Both the position numbers and the translations under genes were made by a program. From an uncultured Microcaldota archaeon (lineage in GTDB: Archaea > Micrarchaeota > Micrarchaeia > Anstonellales > Bilamarchaeaceae): 8,032 bases of DNA. The stretch covers positions 1 to 8,032 of the forward strand of contig CAIXOA010000185.1 of assembly GCA_903920925.1 (NCBI GenBank), read 5' to 3'. Under the pieces are notes generated by a model. That model searched no databases and was not told the DNA's origin. It worked only from the letters and a program-made list of their open reading frames with translations. Positions 1-7,483 of this stretch are shown here, in pieces; positions within the stretch are counted from its first letter, which is position 1; each line of letters starts with the position of its first letter.

Positions 1-159
1 GAGCTGCTTAAGAAATTCAAAATAGACGAGAGCATGCTCCCGAGGATATTGTCGGACGATGCCGCTGTTTCTGCGCTGGGGGCAAAGGTCGGCGACGTGT
101 TGCGGATTCACAGGAAGGACGAGACGGGAGAGTACGACTACTACAGGCTAGTGGTCTGA
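1..159 (+). CDS. rpoH: DNA-directed RNA polymerase subunit H (RpoH/Rpb5 C-terminal homologue), 3' part
   Basis: Partial gene; its start lies before the window. The visible 52 residues run in frame 1 to a TGA at 157-159. They match the small archaeal subunit H, which corresponds to the C-terminal domain of eukaryotic Rpb5 and sits at the jaw of the polymerase. Family signatures are LLKKF near the beginning, LPRILSDD in the middle, ALGAKVGDVLRIHRK, and a tyrosine-rich tail ending YYRLVV. Only about the first third of this short protein, which is usually near 80 residues, is missing. Position directly before rpoB2 is the standard archaeal order. It probably shares its transcript with the genes that follow, since the gap to rpoB2 is only 27 bases and contains no terminator-like sequence. 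Identification is firm from both sequence and context. Confidence 0.95.
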   Translation, partial: ELLKKFKIDESMLPRILSDDAAVSALGAKVGDVLRIHRKDETGEYDYYRLVV

Positions 160-177
160 GTGCGGAAGTGTTTCTAG

Positions 178-182
178 GGTGA
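178..182 (+). promoter_or_regulatory. Shine-Dalgarno element for rpoB2
   Basis: GGTGA lies four bases before the ATG at 187 and is complementary to the usual archaeal 16S 3' end. An in-frame TAG at 175-177 rules out any earlier start in the rpoB2 frame, so this element and the stop together fix the start at 187. Confidence 0.7.
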
Positions 183-186
183 ACGG

Positions 187-1653
187 ATGGTCAATGCCTT
201 GATGGACTCTTATTTCAGGACAAACAGCCTCGTGAAGCAGCAGCTGGATTCTTACAACCGCTTTGTGGACACGGGGATGCAGGCGATCACGGAAAGGGTG
301 GGGAAGATAGACACCCACGTGGAGGGATTTTCCCTCAGACTGGGGAAGGTGAGGGTGGAGCCGCCGAGGTTCTACGAGGTGAAGGGGGGATACAGGCAAA
401 TCCTTCCGGCGGAAGCGAGGCTAAGGAACATCACCTACGCGGCGCCGATGTTCCTGGAAATCGTCCCGCTCTTCAACGGAATCGAGAGGCCGACCTATTC
501 TGATGTTTATATCGGGGAAATACCGGTCATGGTGAAGAGCAGGCTCTGCTATCTGGGAAGCATGACCAAGGACGAGCTCATAGAAAAGGGCGAGGACCCG
601 GAAGACACGGGCGGATATTTCATAATCAACGGAAGCGAGCGCGTGCTCGTGGGAATAGAGGACCTTGTGCCGAATAAAGTGATGACCACCGCGGAGACAA
701 GCGGGGTGGTCGCGAAGGTTTTCTCCACACGGCACGGGTTCAGGGCGAGGTGCGTGGTGACGAGGACCACGGAAGGGATGCTCAAGTGCGAGTTCCCTGC
801 GACGCCCCCGGACCTTTCGCTCGTGCAGGTGCTGCGCGTGCTCGGGCTGGACAAGGATGCGGAAATCGTCGACGCGTTCTCGGGCGAGCCGATAATCAAG
901 AATGATATTCTGCTCAACCTGGAAGAGGAGGAGAGCAAGACCAGGGACGACGCGATACAGACATTGAGCAAGAAAATCTCCCCGGGGCAGCCGGAGGAGT
1001 TCAGGCTTGCGAGGCTGGATAATTTATTGGATACATATCTCCTGCCGCATTTGGGAGTTGAGAAGGCGGACAGGAAGATGAAGGCGTACTACCTCATTAG
1101 GATGGCGGAGAAGTCCGTGCGCGTCTCCCACAGGAGGATGAAGCCGGACGACAAGGACCACTATGCGAACAAACGCGTGAAGCTGGTCGGGAACCTCATG
1201 GAGGAACTGTTCAGGTATGCGTTCCAATTCCTGGTGAAGGACATCGTCTACCAGGCGAGCAGGGCGGATGCGCGTGGAAGGAAATTGCAGGTGCACACCC
1301 TTGTCCGGCAGGACACGCTCGTGGACAGGATAAAGTATGCGATGGCGACGGGGAATTGGATCGCGGGGCAGACCGGGGTTTCGCAGCTGCTGGACAGGAC
1401 CAGCAACCTTGCGACGCTCTCGCACACGAGGAGGGTCATTTCTCCCCTGAGCAAGAAGCACCCGCATTTCAAGGCGAGGGACCTGCACGGGACACATTGG
1501 GGGAAGCTGTGCCCGAGCGAGACGCCGGAGGGGCCGAGCTGCTCGCTGGTGAAGAACCTTTCGATTCTCGCACAGGTGACAAAGGGCGCGGACGAGACGG
1601 AGATACGGGACGTACTCCAGAAATTCGGAATTGAAAAGGAGTGGAAGAAATAG
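187..1653 (+). CDS. rpoB2: DNA-directed RNA polymerase subunit B'' (RpoB2), N-terminal half of the beta-like subunit
   Basis: A 488-residue protein equal to the N-terminal half of the second-largest polymerase subunit (Rpb2 / bacterial beta). Such a split B is typical of many euryarchaea and DPANN archaea. It starts with the family pattern MDSYFRTNSLVKQQLDSYN. GGYFIINGSERV lies at about residues 142-152, and DDKDHYANKRVKLVGNLMEE begins at 321. The fork-loop/TPEG region spans about 430-460, with CPSETPEGPSC beginning at C442. These parts form the protrusion, lobe and fork that hold the upstream DNA and hybrid. Length is near the usual family value of about 490-520. The TPEG segment reads PSCSLVKNL where PNCGLVKNL is common, a mild difference. 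The ATG at 187 is the earliest possible start after the in-frame TAG at 175; ATG 202 is a weaker alternative. Rpb2-type function requires the B' protein encoded 14 bases downstream. Confidence 0.97.
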   Translation: MVNALMDSYFRTNSLVKQQLDSYNRFVDTGMQAITERVGKIDTHVEGFSLRLGKVRVEPPRFYEVKGGYRQILPAEARLRNITYAAPMFLEIVPLFNGIERPTYSDVYIGEIPVMVKSRLCYLGSMTKDELIEKGEDPEDTGGYFIINGSERVLVGIEDLVPNKVMTTAETSGVVAKVFSTRHGFRARCVVTRTTEGMLKCEFPATPPDLSLVQVLRVLGLDKDAEIVDAFSGEPIIKNDILLNLEEEESKTRDDAIQTLSKKISPGQPEEFRLARLDNLLDTYLLPHLGVEKADRKMKAYYLIRMAEKSVRVSHRRMKPDDKDHYANKRVKLVGNLMEELFRYAFQFLVKDIVYQASRADARGRKLQVHTLVRQDTLVDRIKYAMATGNWIAGQTGVSQLLDRTSNLATLSHTRRVISPLSKKHPHFKARDLHGTHWGKLCPSETPEGPSCSLVKNLSILAQVTKGADETEIRDVLQKFGIEKEWKK

Positions 1654-1657
1654 GGGG

Positions 1658-1663
1658 GGTTAT
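1658..1663 (+). promoter_or_regulatory. Shine-Dalgarno-like element for rpoB1
   Basis: GGTTAT, one mismatch from GGTGAT, ends four bases before the ATG at 1668, at the end of a seven-G run. A GTG at 1641 is in frame but has an AAAAGGA directly against it with no spacing and would overlap the end of rpoB2. The element therefore supports ATG 1668 as the rpoB1 start. Confidence 0.5.
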
Positions 1664-1667
1664 TTTC

Positions 1668-3509
1668 ATGGCCGAAGAAAAAAAGAAAAAAAGGAAACGG
1701 GGAAAGTGCGCAATCTATGTGAACGGGAACCTCGTGGGCTTCCACCAGGACGGCGCGGGGCTCGTTGGGAGAATACGCGAGAAGAGAAGGACGAACGAGC
1801 TGAATTACGAGATAAACGTGTTCTTCAACGAGAGGGCCAATGAGATTTACATAAACACGGACGCGGGCAGGGTGAGGAAGCCCTACGTGGTCGTGGAGGC
1901 GGGGAAGAGCAGGCTCACCCCGGAAATTTCAAAAAAGCTGCAGGCAGGGCAGTTGAGCTGGGAGCACCTCATAAAGATGGGGGTGATTGAATACCTGGAC
2001 GCGGAGGAGGAGGAGAATTCCTACATCGCGCTCAGCGAAGCGGAGCTCACCCCGGAGCACACACACCTTGAAGGCGTTCCTTCGGCGATATTCGGGGTTA
2101 CTTCTTCGGTGCTTCCCTACCCGGAGCACAATTCCGGGCCGAGGATTACCATGGCATGCTCCATGGCGAAGCAGTCGCTCGGGGTTTATGCGAACAATTT
2201 CACCCAGAGGTTCGACACCCGCGCATACATAATGTATTATCCGCAGCAGCCGATCCTGCAGACGGATGCATATAGAGTATTGAATATGGACAAGAAGTCC
2301 GCGGGGCAGAACTTCGTGGTCGCCATCACCAGCTACAAGGGATACAACATGGGGGATGGCGTGGTGATGAACAGGAGCGCCATAGACCGCGGGCTCGGGC
2401 GCGTGATGATGTTCAAGACCTACGAGGCGGAGGAGAGGCTCTACCCCGGCGGGCAGAAGGACAAGATAGAAATCCCGGGGCCGGACACGGTCGGGTTCAG
2501 GGGAGAGGATGCGTACAAGCACCTCGACGAAGACGGGATAGTCCATCCTGAGAGCAGGGTGGAGGGGAAAACGGTGCTCGTCGGAAAAACATCGCCGCCG
2601 AGGTTCCTGGAGGAGATTTCCGTCTTCGGCGTCGTGGAGGAGAAGAAAAGGGAGAGCTCCCTCTCGCTGAAGCCCGGGGAGAAGGGAGTTATTGACTCCG
2701 TAATGGTCACCGAGGCACCGAGCGGAAACAGGCTGGTGAAGATAAGGGTGAGGAGCCCGAAGGTGCCGGAGATAGGGGACAAATTTGCATCCAGGCACGG
2801 GCAGAAAGGAGTGATGGGCCTTGTGCTCCCGCAGGAGGACATGCCCTTCACAAAGGACGGGATAGTCCCGGATTTGATTCTGAACCCCCACGCGATTCCT
2901 TCGAGAATGACCGCGGGCCACCTGCTGGAGACGCTGGGCGCGAAGGCGGGCTCGATGGAAGGAAAAATCGTGGACGGGACCGCGTTCACCGGGAACACCG
3001 AAGAGGATTATGTGAAGATACTGAAGGAGCGCGGGATGGACGAGTACGGCGAGGAGTGGCTGTACGACGGCATTACGGGCAAGAGGATAGGGGTGAAGCT
3101 GTTCATAGGCCCGATTTACTACCAGAGGCTGCACCACCTCGTCTCGAACAAGATGCACGCGAGGAGCAGGGGCCCGGTGCAACTGCTTACTCTCCAGCCC
3201 ACGGAAGGGAGGGCGAGGGAAGGCGGCCTCAGGTTCGGTGAGATGGAAAGGGACTGCCTCATCGGCTACGGCGCAAGCATGGTGGTGAGGGAGAGGCTCC
3301 TGGAGGAGAGCGACAAGACCAGGCAGTACGTATGCCAGGAATGCGGGATGCTCGCCCACCACGACATGGTGAAGAACAAAAACGTGTGCTCCCTGTGCGG
3401 AAGCAACGACGTGGTTCCAATCGAGATGAGCTACGGCTTCAAGCTGCTGCTGGGGGAAATCCGTTCGCTGTTCATTTTCCCGAGGATTATATTGAAGGAC
3501 AAGGCGTGA
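1668..3509 (+). CDS. rpoB1: DNA-directed RNA polymerase subunit B' (RpoB1), C-terminal half of the beta-like subunit
   Basis: A 613-residue protein corresponding to the C-terminal half of Rpb2/beta: hybrid-binding domain, wall, anchor and clamp-contacting C-terminus. It opens with a lysine-rich stretch (MAEEKKKKRKRGK). HNSGPRITMACSMAKQSLG and RFDTRAYIMYYPQQP follow. The active-site stretch GYNMGDGVVMN comes next, with G229 and D230. GDKFASRHGQKG spans residues 370-381, followed by EDMPFT and IVPDLILNPHAIPSRMT. A C-terminal zinc ribbon uses C556/C559 and C574/C577, then MSYGFKLLLGEI. The oddity is G229, where the family has Glu beside the invariant Asp (NMED). The start at 1668 is chosen over the in-frame GTG at 1641 because of spacing and family N-terminus; the longer form would add nine residues. 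It lies 14 bases after rpoB2 and 5 bases before rpoA1. Confidence 0.97.
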   Translation: MAEEKKKKRKRGKCAIYVNGNLVGFHQDGAGLVGRIREKRRTNELNYEINVFFNERANEIYINTDAGRVRKPYVVVEAGKSRLTPEISKKLQAGQLSWEHLIKMGVIEYLDAEEEENSYIALSEAELTPEHTHLEGVPSAIFGVTSSVLPYPEHNSGPRITMACSMAKQSLGVYANNFTQRFDTRAYIMYYPQQPILQTDAYRVLNMDKKSAGQNFVVAITSYKGYNMGDGVVMNRSAIDRGLGRVMMFKTYEAEERLYPGGQKDKIEIPGPDTVGFRGEDAYKHLDEDGIVHPESRVEGKTVLVGKTSPPRFLEEISVFGVVEEKKRESSLSLKPGEKGVIDSVMVTEAPSGNRLVKIRVRSPKVPEIGDKFASRHGQKGVMGLVLPQEDMPFTKDGIVPDLILNPHAIPSRMTAGHLLETLGAKAGSMEGKIVDGTAFTGNTEEDYVKILKERGMDEYGEEWLYDGITGKRIGVKLFIGPIYYQRLHHLVSNKMHARSRGPVQLLTLQPTEGRAREGGLRFGEMERDCLIGYGASMVVRERLLEESDKTRQYVCQECGMLAHHDMVKNKNVCSLCGSNDVVPIEMSYGFKLLLGEIRSLFIFPRIILKDKA

Positions 3510-3514
3510 TCTTC

Positions 3515-5977
3515 ATGGAAGACATTGAAAAGGTAATTGGAAAGGTGAAGTTCTCCCTCTTCTCACCGGAAATGGTGAGGAAGATTTCCGGTGCGCGCAT
3601 CATTATCCCGGACACGTACGATGACGACGGCTATCCGATTGACGGGGGATTGGTGGATTCCAGGCTCGGGGTCGTGGACCCGGGGCTGAGGTGCAAGACC
3701 TGCGGCGGGCGCGTGAAGGAGTGCCCGGGGCACTTCGGGCACATCGAGCTTGTGAGGCCGGTAATCCACGTGGAGTTCTCCAAGTATATCTATAGCGTAT
3801 TGAAATCCTCCTGCCCGGAATGCAAGCGGGTGGTCGAGGGGAGCGGAAGGAAGGCGAAGGGCGAGTGCCCGAACTGCGGGGCGAAGATTCCGGACATAAA
3901 ATTCCTGAAGCCCGCGACCTTCTTCAAGGACAACGTGCAGATGCTCTCGACGGACATAAGGGACTGGCTTGCGGGAGTGCCGAACGATGACCTGAGGAAA
4001 CTCGGATACGACCCGGACTTCGCGAGGCCGGAGTGGGCGATACTCTCCGTATTGCTTGTGCCGCCCGTGAACATTAGGCCGTCCATCACCCTGGAGAGCG
4101 GGGAGAGGAGCGAGGACGACCTTACGCACAAATTAGTGGACATAATAAGAATAAACCAAAAGCTGGAAGCGAACATAAACGCGGGGGCGCCGCAACTGAT
4201 TATCGAGGATCTCTGGGAGCTTCTCCAGTACCAGGTAACTACTTATATGAATAATGAAACGGCGAACAGTCCGCCGGCAAGGCACAGGAGCGGAAGGGCG
4301 CTGAAGACCCTGGCGCAGAGGCTGAAGGGGAAGGAGGGGAGGTTCAGGTATAATCTTTTGGGGAAGAGGGTGAACTTTTCCGCGCGCACCGTGATTTCGC
4401 CGGACCCTTGCCTGAGGATTGACGAGGTCGGGGTGCCCCCCGCGATTGCGGAGGAACTCACCGTCCCGATGGAAGTAACGGAGTGGAATGTTGAGGAATG
4501 CAAGAAATATGTGCGCACGAAAGAATACCCCAAGGGGCTCTACATCCTGAGGCCCGATGGAAAAAAACTCAAGATAACGGACGAGATGCGCGAGCAGATG
4601 GCGGAAGAATTGAAGGTCGGCTGGGCGATAGAGAGGCAGCTGCAGAACGGGGACATAGTGCTCTTCAACAGGCAGCCCTCCCTGCACAGGATTTCCATGA
4701 TGGCGCACGAGGTGAGGGTGGTCCCGGGAAGGACCTTCAGGCTGAACCCCACCGTCACCGCCCCGTACAACGCGGACTACGACGGGGACGAGATGAACCT
4801 GCACGTCCTGCAGACGCAGGAGGCGCAGGCCGAGGCGAGATACCTCATGAAGGTGGAGGACCAGATCATTTCTCCGAGGCACGGGCACGCGATAATCAAG
4901 CCGCAGGAGGACCACGTTTCCGCATCCTATTTCTTCACGAAAGACGGAACCGAGTTCACGAAGGAGGAGGCGTCCAAGCTCCTCATGATTGCCGGCATAA
5001 GGGAATTGCCGAAGCCGAACAAGGACGGGATGTACGAGGGAAAGAGGCTGTTCTCGCTGCTTCTTCCGAAGGGGCTGAACGTGAAGGTGAAGTCAAAGCT
5101 GGGCGAGGAGATAGTCATCAAGGACGGCGAGCTCATCAAAGGCGCGGTGGAGAGCAGGGCGCTGGAGGGCGAGATGCTCGAGCAGATTTTCGTGAAGCAG
5201 GGCTCCCAGGCAGCGCAGAAGTTCCTGGACAGCGTCACCAGCATGTGCCTGGAGGCGCTCTCGTGGAACGGCATGAGCGTGTCCATGAAGAATTATTCCC
5301 TGAGCGCCAACGCGGACAAGAAGGTCAAGGATATAGAGGACAAGGCGAACAGGGAAATAGAGAACCTCATCATGCAGTACAAGAACGGGAAACTGGAAAG
5401 GTCCCCCGGGCTTACCCTGAAGGAGACATTGGAAGGGAACATAATGATGGTCGCGAGCAAAGCAAGGGAAGACGTTGGAAAGGTCGTGGAGAGCGACCTC
5501 GGGATGGACAACACATCCATAATCATGGCGAAAATCGGGGCCAGGGGAAGCCTCCTGAACGCGATCCAGATGTCGGCGATGCTCGGCCAGCAGGCGGTGA
5601 GGAGCAAGAGGCTCGCGAGAGGATACAAGGGGAGGACGCTCCCGTTCTACAAGAGGGGGGCGCTCACCGGAAGGGAGCGCGGATTCGTGTTCGCCTCTTT
5701 CAGGAAGGGGCTGAGGGCGGATGATTTCTTCCACCACTCCATGGGAGGGAGGGAGTCGCTTGTTAATACGGCGATTAGAACCGCCCGCAGCGGCTACATG
5801 CAGAGGAGGCTCATCCACGCGATGCAGGACCTGGTCGTGGACGATGACTTCGCGGTGAAGAACGGAAGGGGAGCAATCATACAATTCGCTTACGGCGGGG
5901 ACACCAAGGACCCGATGCTCGCGACGAGCACCAAGTTCGTGGATGTCACGAAGCAGGACGACCTGGATACTGTGTAG
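3515..5977 (+). CDS. rpoA1: DNA-directed RNA polymerase subunit A' (RpoA1), catalytic N-terminal part of the beta'-like subunit
   Basis: An 820-residue protein that carries the catalytic magnesium site of the polymerase. The frame is open upstream to 3332 but that part overlaps rpoB1. ATG 3515 gives the family N-terminus ([16 protein letters not shown]) and has GTGAT at 3506-3510 as ribosome-binding site. Domains in order: clamp zinc site C60/C63/C70/H73; second zinc ribbon C100/C103/C118/C121; [13 protein letters not shown] from residue 281; NRQPSLHR with R386; catalytic loop NADYDGDEM at 419-427 with metal ligands D421, D423 and D425; funnel and AREDVGK; bridge helix from about G732 through [16 protein letters not shown]. 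It ends shortly after the bridge helix ([10 protein letters not shown]), the usual A'/A'' break. It is somewhat shorter than common archaeal A' (about 870-900), partly through a compact second zinc ribbon. Y422, L432, H740, S748 and N751 differ from near-invariant family residues. Identity is certain. Confidence 0.97.
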   Translation: MEDIEKVIGKVKFSLFSPEMVRKISGARIIIPDTYDDDGYPIDGGLVDSRLGVVDPGLRCKTCGGRVKECPGHFGHIELVRPVIHVEFSKYIYSVLKSSCPECKRVVEGSGRKAKGECPNCGAKIPDIKFLKPATFFKDNVQMLSTDIRDWLAGVPNDDLRKLGYDPDFARPEWAILSVLLVPPVNIRPSITLESGERSEDDLTHKLVDIIRINQKLEANINAGAPQLIIEDLWELLQYQVTTYMNNETANSPPARHRSGRALKTLAQRLKGKEGRFRYNLLGKRVNFSARTVISPDPCLRIDEVGVPPAIAEELTVPMEVTEWNVEECKKYVRTKEYPKGLYILRPDGKKLKITDEMREQMAEELKVGWAIERQLQNGDIVLFNRQPSLHRISMMAHEVRVVPGRTFRLNPTVTAPYNADYDGDEMNLHVLQTQEAQAEARYLMKVEDQIISPRHGHAIIKPQEDHVSASYFFTKDGTEFTKEEASKLLMIAGIRELPKPNKDGMYEGKRLFSLLLPKGLNVKVKSKLGEEIVIKDGELIKGAVESRALEGEMLEQIFVKQGSQAAQKFLDSVTSMCLEALSWNGMSVSMKNYSLSANADKKVKDIEDKANREIENLIMQYKNGKLERSPGLTLKETLEGNIMMVASKAREDVGKVVESDLGMDNTSIIMAKIGARGSLLNAIQMSAMLGQQAVRSKRLARGYKGRTLPFYKRGALTGRERGFVFASFRKGLRADDFFHHSMGGRESLVNTAIRTARSGYMQRRLIHAMQDLVVDDDFAVKNGRGAIIQFAYGGDTKDPMLATSTKFVDVTKQDDLDTV

Positions 5978-5985
5978 GTGGGCGC

Positions 5986-7017
5986 ATGGACAACAACAAA
6001 AAAGCAATCATAAACCCTTATTCGGCTGCGGGGATAGTCGCGGCGCAGAGCCTGGGCGAGCCGGGCACACAGATGACGATGCGCACGTTCCACTACGCGG
6101 GCGTGGCCGAGCACGTGCCGACGGGCCTGCCCCGCCTGATTGAGCTGGTGGACTCGAAAAAGGAGCCGAAGAAGCCGCTCATCAACATCTACCTGAAATC
6201 CGCCTACTCGAGGAGCGAGACGAAGGTGAGGGAGGTTGCGGACGAGCTCGAGAGCATCCTGCTTTCGGAAGTGGCGGACGTGACCGAGGAGATGGGAAAG
6301 AGAATAATCCGGGTTATCATGAGGCCGGAAGACGCGAAGGCGCTCCACGTGACTTCCTCCATGGTCGAGAAGGCGATTAAAAAAACAGTGGTTACGCTGG
6401 ACGTGGAGAAGGAGGAGGAAAGGACCTTTGTGGTGAAGGTTAAGAAGGCCGCCGGCACCGGGGACGAGCCTGTGCTCAAGATACTGAGGAAGCTGACGGG
6501 AAAATTGGCCAAGACGCTCGTGAAGGGGATTGCGGGCATCAAAAGGGCGGTGGTGGTGAGGGACAAGGATGGGGAGCACTTCATCCGCGCGAGCGGCTTC
6601 AACATAAGGGACGTCGTGCTCAGGGACGAAGTGGATTCCACCCGCATCTATACGAACAATGTGATGGAGCTCTGGAAGATTTTCGGGATTGAGGCGGCCA
6701 GGAAGGCGCTCGTGTTTGAGATAACCCAGGTCATGGAGATGCAAAACCTCGCCGTGGACCCCAGGCACATAATGCTCCTCGCGGACGCGATGTGCGCGGA
6801 TGGGAAGGTGAAGTCCATCGGGCGGCACGGGCTGAGCGGCGAGAAGGCGGGCGTGCTGGGGAGGGCGGCGTTCGAGGAGACGATAAAGCACCTCGTCAAC
6901 GCGGCGGTGACCGCCGAGGAGGACAACCTTGTCGGGGTCACGGAGAACATCATAGTCGGGCAGACCATCCCCATAGGGACCGGGAAAATCAAGCTCAGGA
7001 TGAGAGCGGACAAATGA
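5986..7017 (+). CDS. rpoA2: DNA-directed RNA polymerase subunit A'' (RpoA2), C-terminal part of the beta'-like subunit
   Basis: A 343-residue protein providing the trigger loop, jaw, foot/cleft and the C-terminal clamp base that complete the largest subunit. [15 protein letters not shown] begins at residue 16. The trigger loop follows, with Q29, M32 and H36 (the family's NTP-contacting Gln, Met/Leu and His), then GLPRLIEL at 47-54. The conserved C-terminal segment [20 protein letters not shown] begins at I278, and [10 protein letters not shown] lies at 324-333. AGGTG at 5976-5980 is a good ribosome-binding site overlapping the rpoA1 stop. The frame is open back to 5848 but has no ATG, GTG or TTG, so 5986 is the only standard start. 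This leaves just 15 residues before GIVAAQS, where archaeal A'' usually has about 40-60, and the region after the trigger loop is one residue short. The whole protein is shorter than the usual 380-390. Confidence 0.96.
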   Translation: MDNNKKAIINPYSAAGIVAAQSLGEPGTQMTMRTFHYAGVAEHVPTGLPRLIELVDSKKEPKKPLINIYLKSAYSRSETKVREVADELESILLSEVADVTEEMGKRIIRVIMRPEDAKALHVTSSMVEKAIKKTVVTLDVEKEEERTFVVKVKKAAGTGDEPVLKILRKLTGKLAKTLVKGIAGIKRAVVVRDKDGEHFIRASGFNIRDVVLRDEVDSTRIYTNNVMELWKIFGIEAARKALVFEITQVMEMQNLAVDPRHIMLLADAMCADGKVKSIGRHGLSGEKAGVLGRAAFEETIKHLVNAAVTAEEDNLVGVTENIIVGQTIPIGTGKIKLRMRADK

Positions 7018-7021
7018 ATTT

Positions 7022-7026
7022 GGTGA
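7022..7026 (+). promoter_or_regulatory. Shine-Dalgarno element deciding the L30e start
   Basis: GGTGA stands five bases before ATG 7032. An in-frame ATG at 7014 overlaps the rpoA2 stop as ATGA and could be used by re-initiation, but it lies before this element. The element therefore favours 7032. Confidence 0.6.
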
Positions 7027-7031
7027 AAAAT

Positions 7032-7478
7032 ATGGAAGAAAAGGAAGAGACGCCGGATACGGCCGAGTTTCCTGAAGAGGAACTGAAGGAAGGGAAGGAA
7101 GCCAAGAAGAAGGGCAGGGCCAAGCGCGAGAAGAAGGAAGTGGTGCGCAAGAGGAAGAGCCAGAAGGAAAGGGAAAACCCGCTTTCCGCCGCGATAAGAT
7201 TGGCGGTGGAGAGCGGCGATGTGGAATTCGGCTCCAAATCCTCGGCCAGGGACCTTCTGCTTGGGAAGACCAAGATGGCGATTGTTGCGAAGAACGCGCC
7301 CATTGACATACGGGAAGATTTCGATAAATATGGGAAGCTTTCCCACATCCCGGTGCTGGAGTTCCCGGGCACGAGCATGGAGATGGGTGCCGTCTGCGGC
7401 AAGCCTTTCCCGGTGATTGCGCTTTCTGTGAGGAAGGAGGGGGTCTCAAACATCCTGGATTTCGCGAAGAAGAAGTGA
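7032..7478 (+). CDS. rpl30e: Ribosomal protein L30e with a charged N-terminal extension
   Basis: A 148-residue protein from ATG 7032 (154 if ATG 7014 is used). Residues from about 49 to the end form an L30e domain of ordinary length: NPLSAAIRLAVESGDVEFGS, then TKMAIVAKNAPIDIRED, the YGKLSHIPV segment and GAVCGKPFPVIALSV. L30e is an RNA-binding protein of the large ribosomal subunit in archaea and eukaryotes, related to L7Ae, and its gene follows rpoA2 in many archaea. Residues 1-48 are an added, low-complexity segment. It starts acidic (MEEKEETPD, EFPEEELKEG) and becomes strongly basic (KKKGRAKREKK, RKRKSQKERE). That tail is not part of the usual protein of about 100 residues. It might contact rRNA, but this is inference. 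The neighbouring Shine-Dalgarno supports the start within the extension, and the frame stays open without a break from the extension into the domain. Confidence 0.93.
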   Translation: MEEKEETPDTAEFPEEELKEGKEAKKKGRAKREKKEVVRKRKSQKERENPLSAAIRLAVESGDVEFGSKSSARDLLLGKTKMAIVAKNAPIDIREDFDKYGKLSHIPVLEFPGTSMEMGAVCGKPFPVIALSVRKEGVSNILDFAKKK

Positions 7479-7483
7479 GTTGA

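Noticed and set aside
2363..2413. GTGATGA sequences resembling C boxes of archaeal C/D guide RNAs
   Set aside because: They are ordinary Val-Met codons inside rpoB1, and no matching CTGA D box or terminal stem at suitable spacing was seen.
1929..3362. 477-codon open frame on the - strand
   Set aside because: Antisense shadow of rpoB1 with the same biased composition and no family motif.
3332..3514. Upstream extension of the rpoA1 frame to 3332
   Set aside because: It overlaps the conserved zinc-ribbon end of rpoB1, and the added 61 residues do not resemble A'. ATG 3515 with its ribosome-binding site gives the family N-terminus.
4498..5724. 408-codon open frame on the + strand in a different frame from rpoA1
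   Set aside because: It overlaps the conserved core of rpoA1. The translation is Gly/Arg/Glu-rich repetitive sequence without motifs, a frame-shifted reading of GC-rich codons.
6792..7031. Longer form of the L30e frame starting inside rpoA2
   Set aside because: The upstream part is an alternate-frame reading of conserved A'' codons. The Shine-Dalgarno at 7022-7026 supports the start at 7032.
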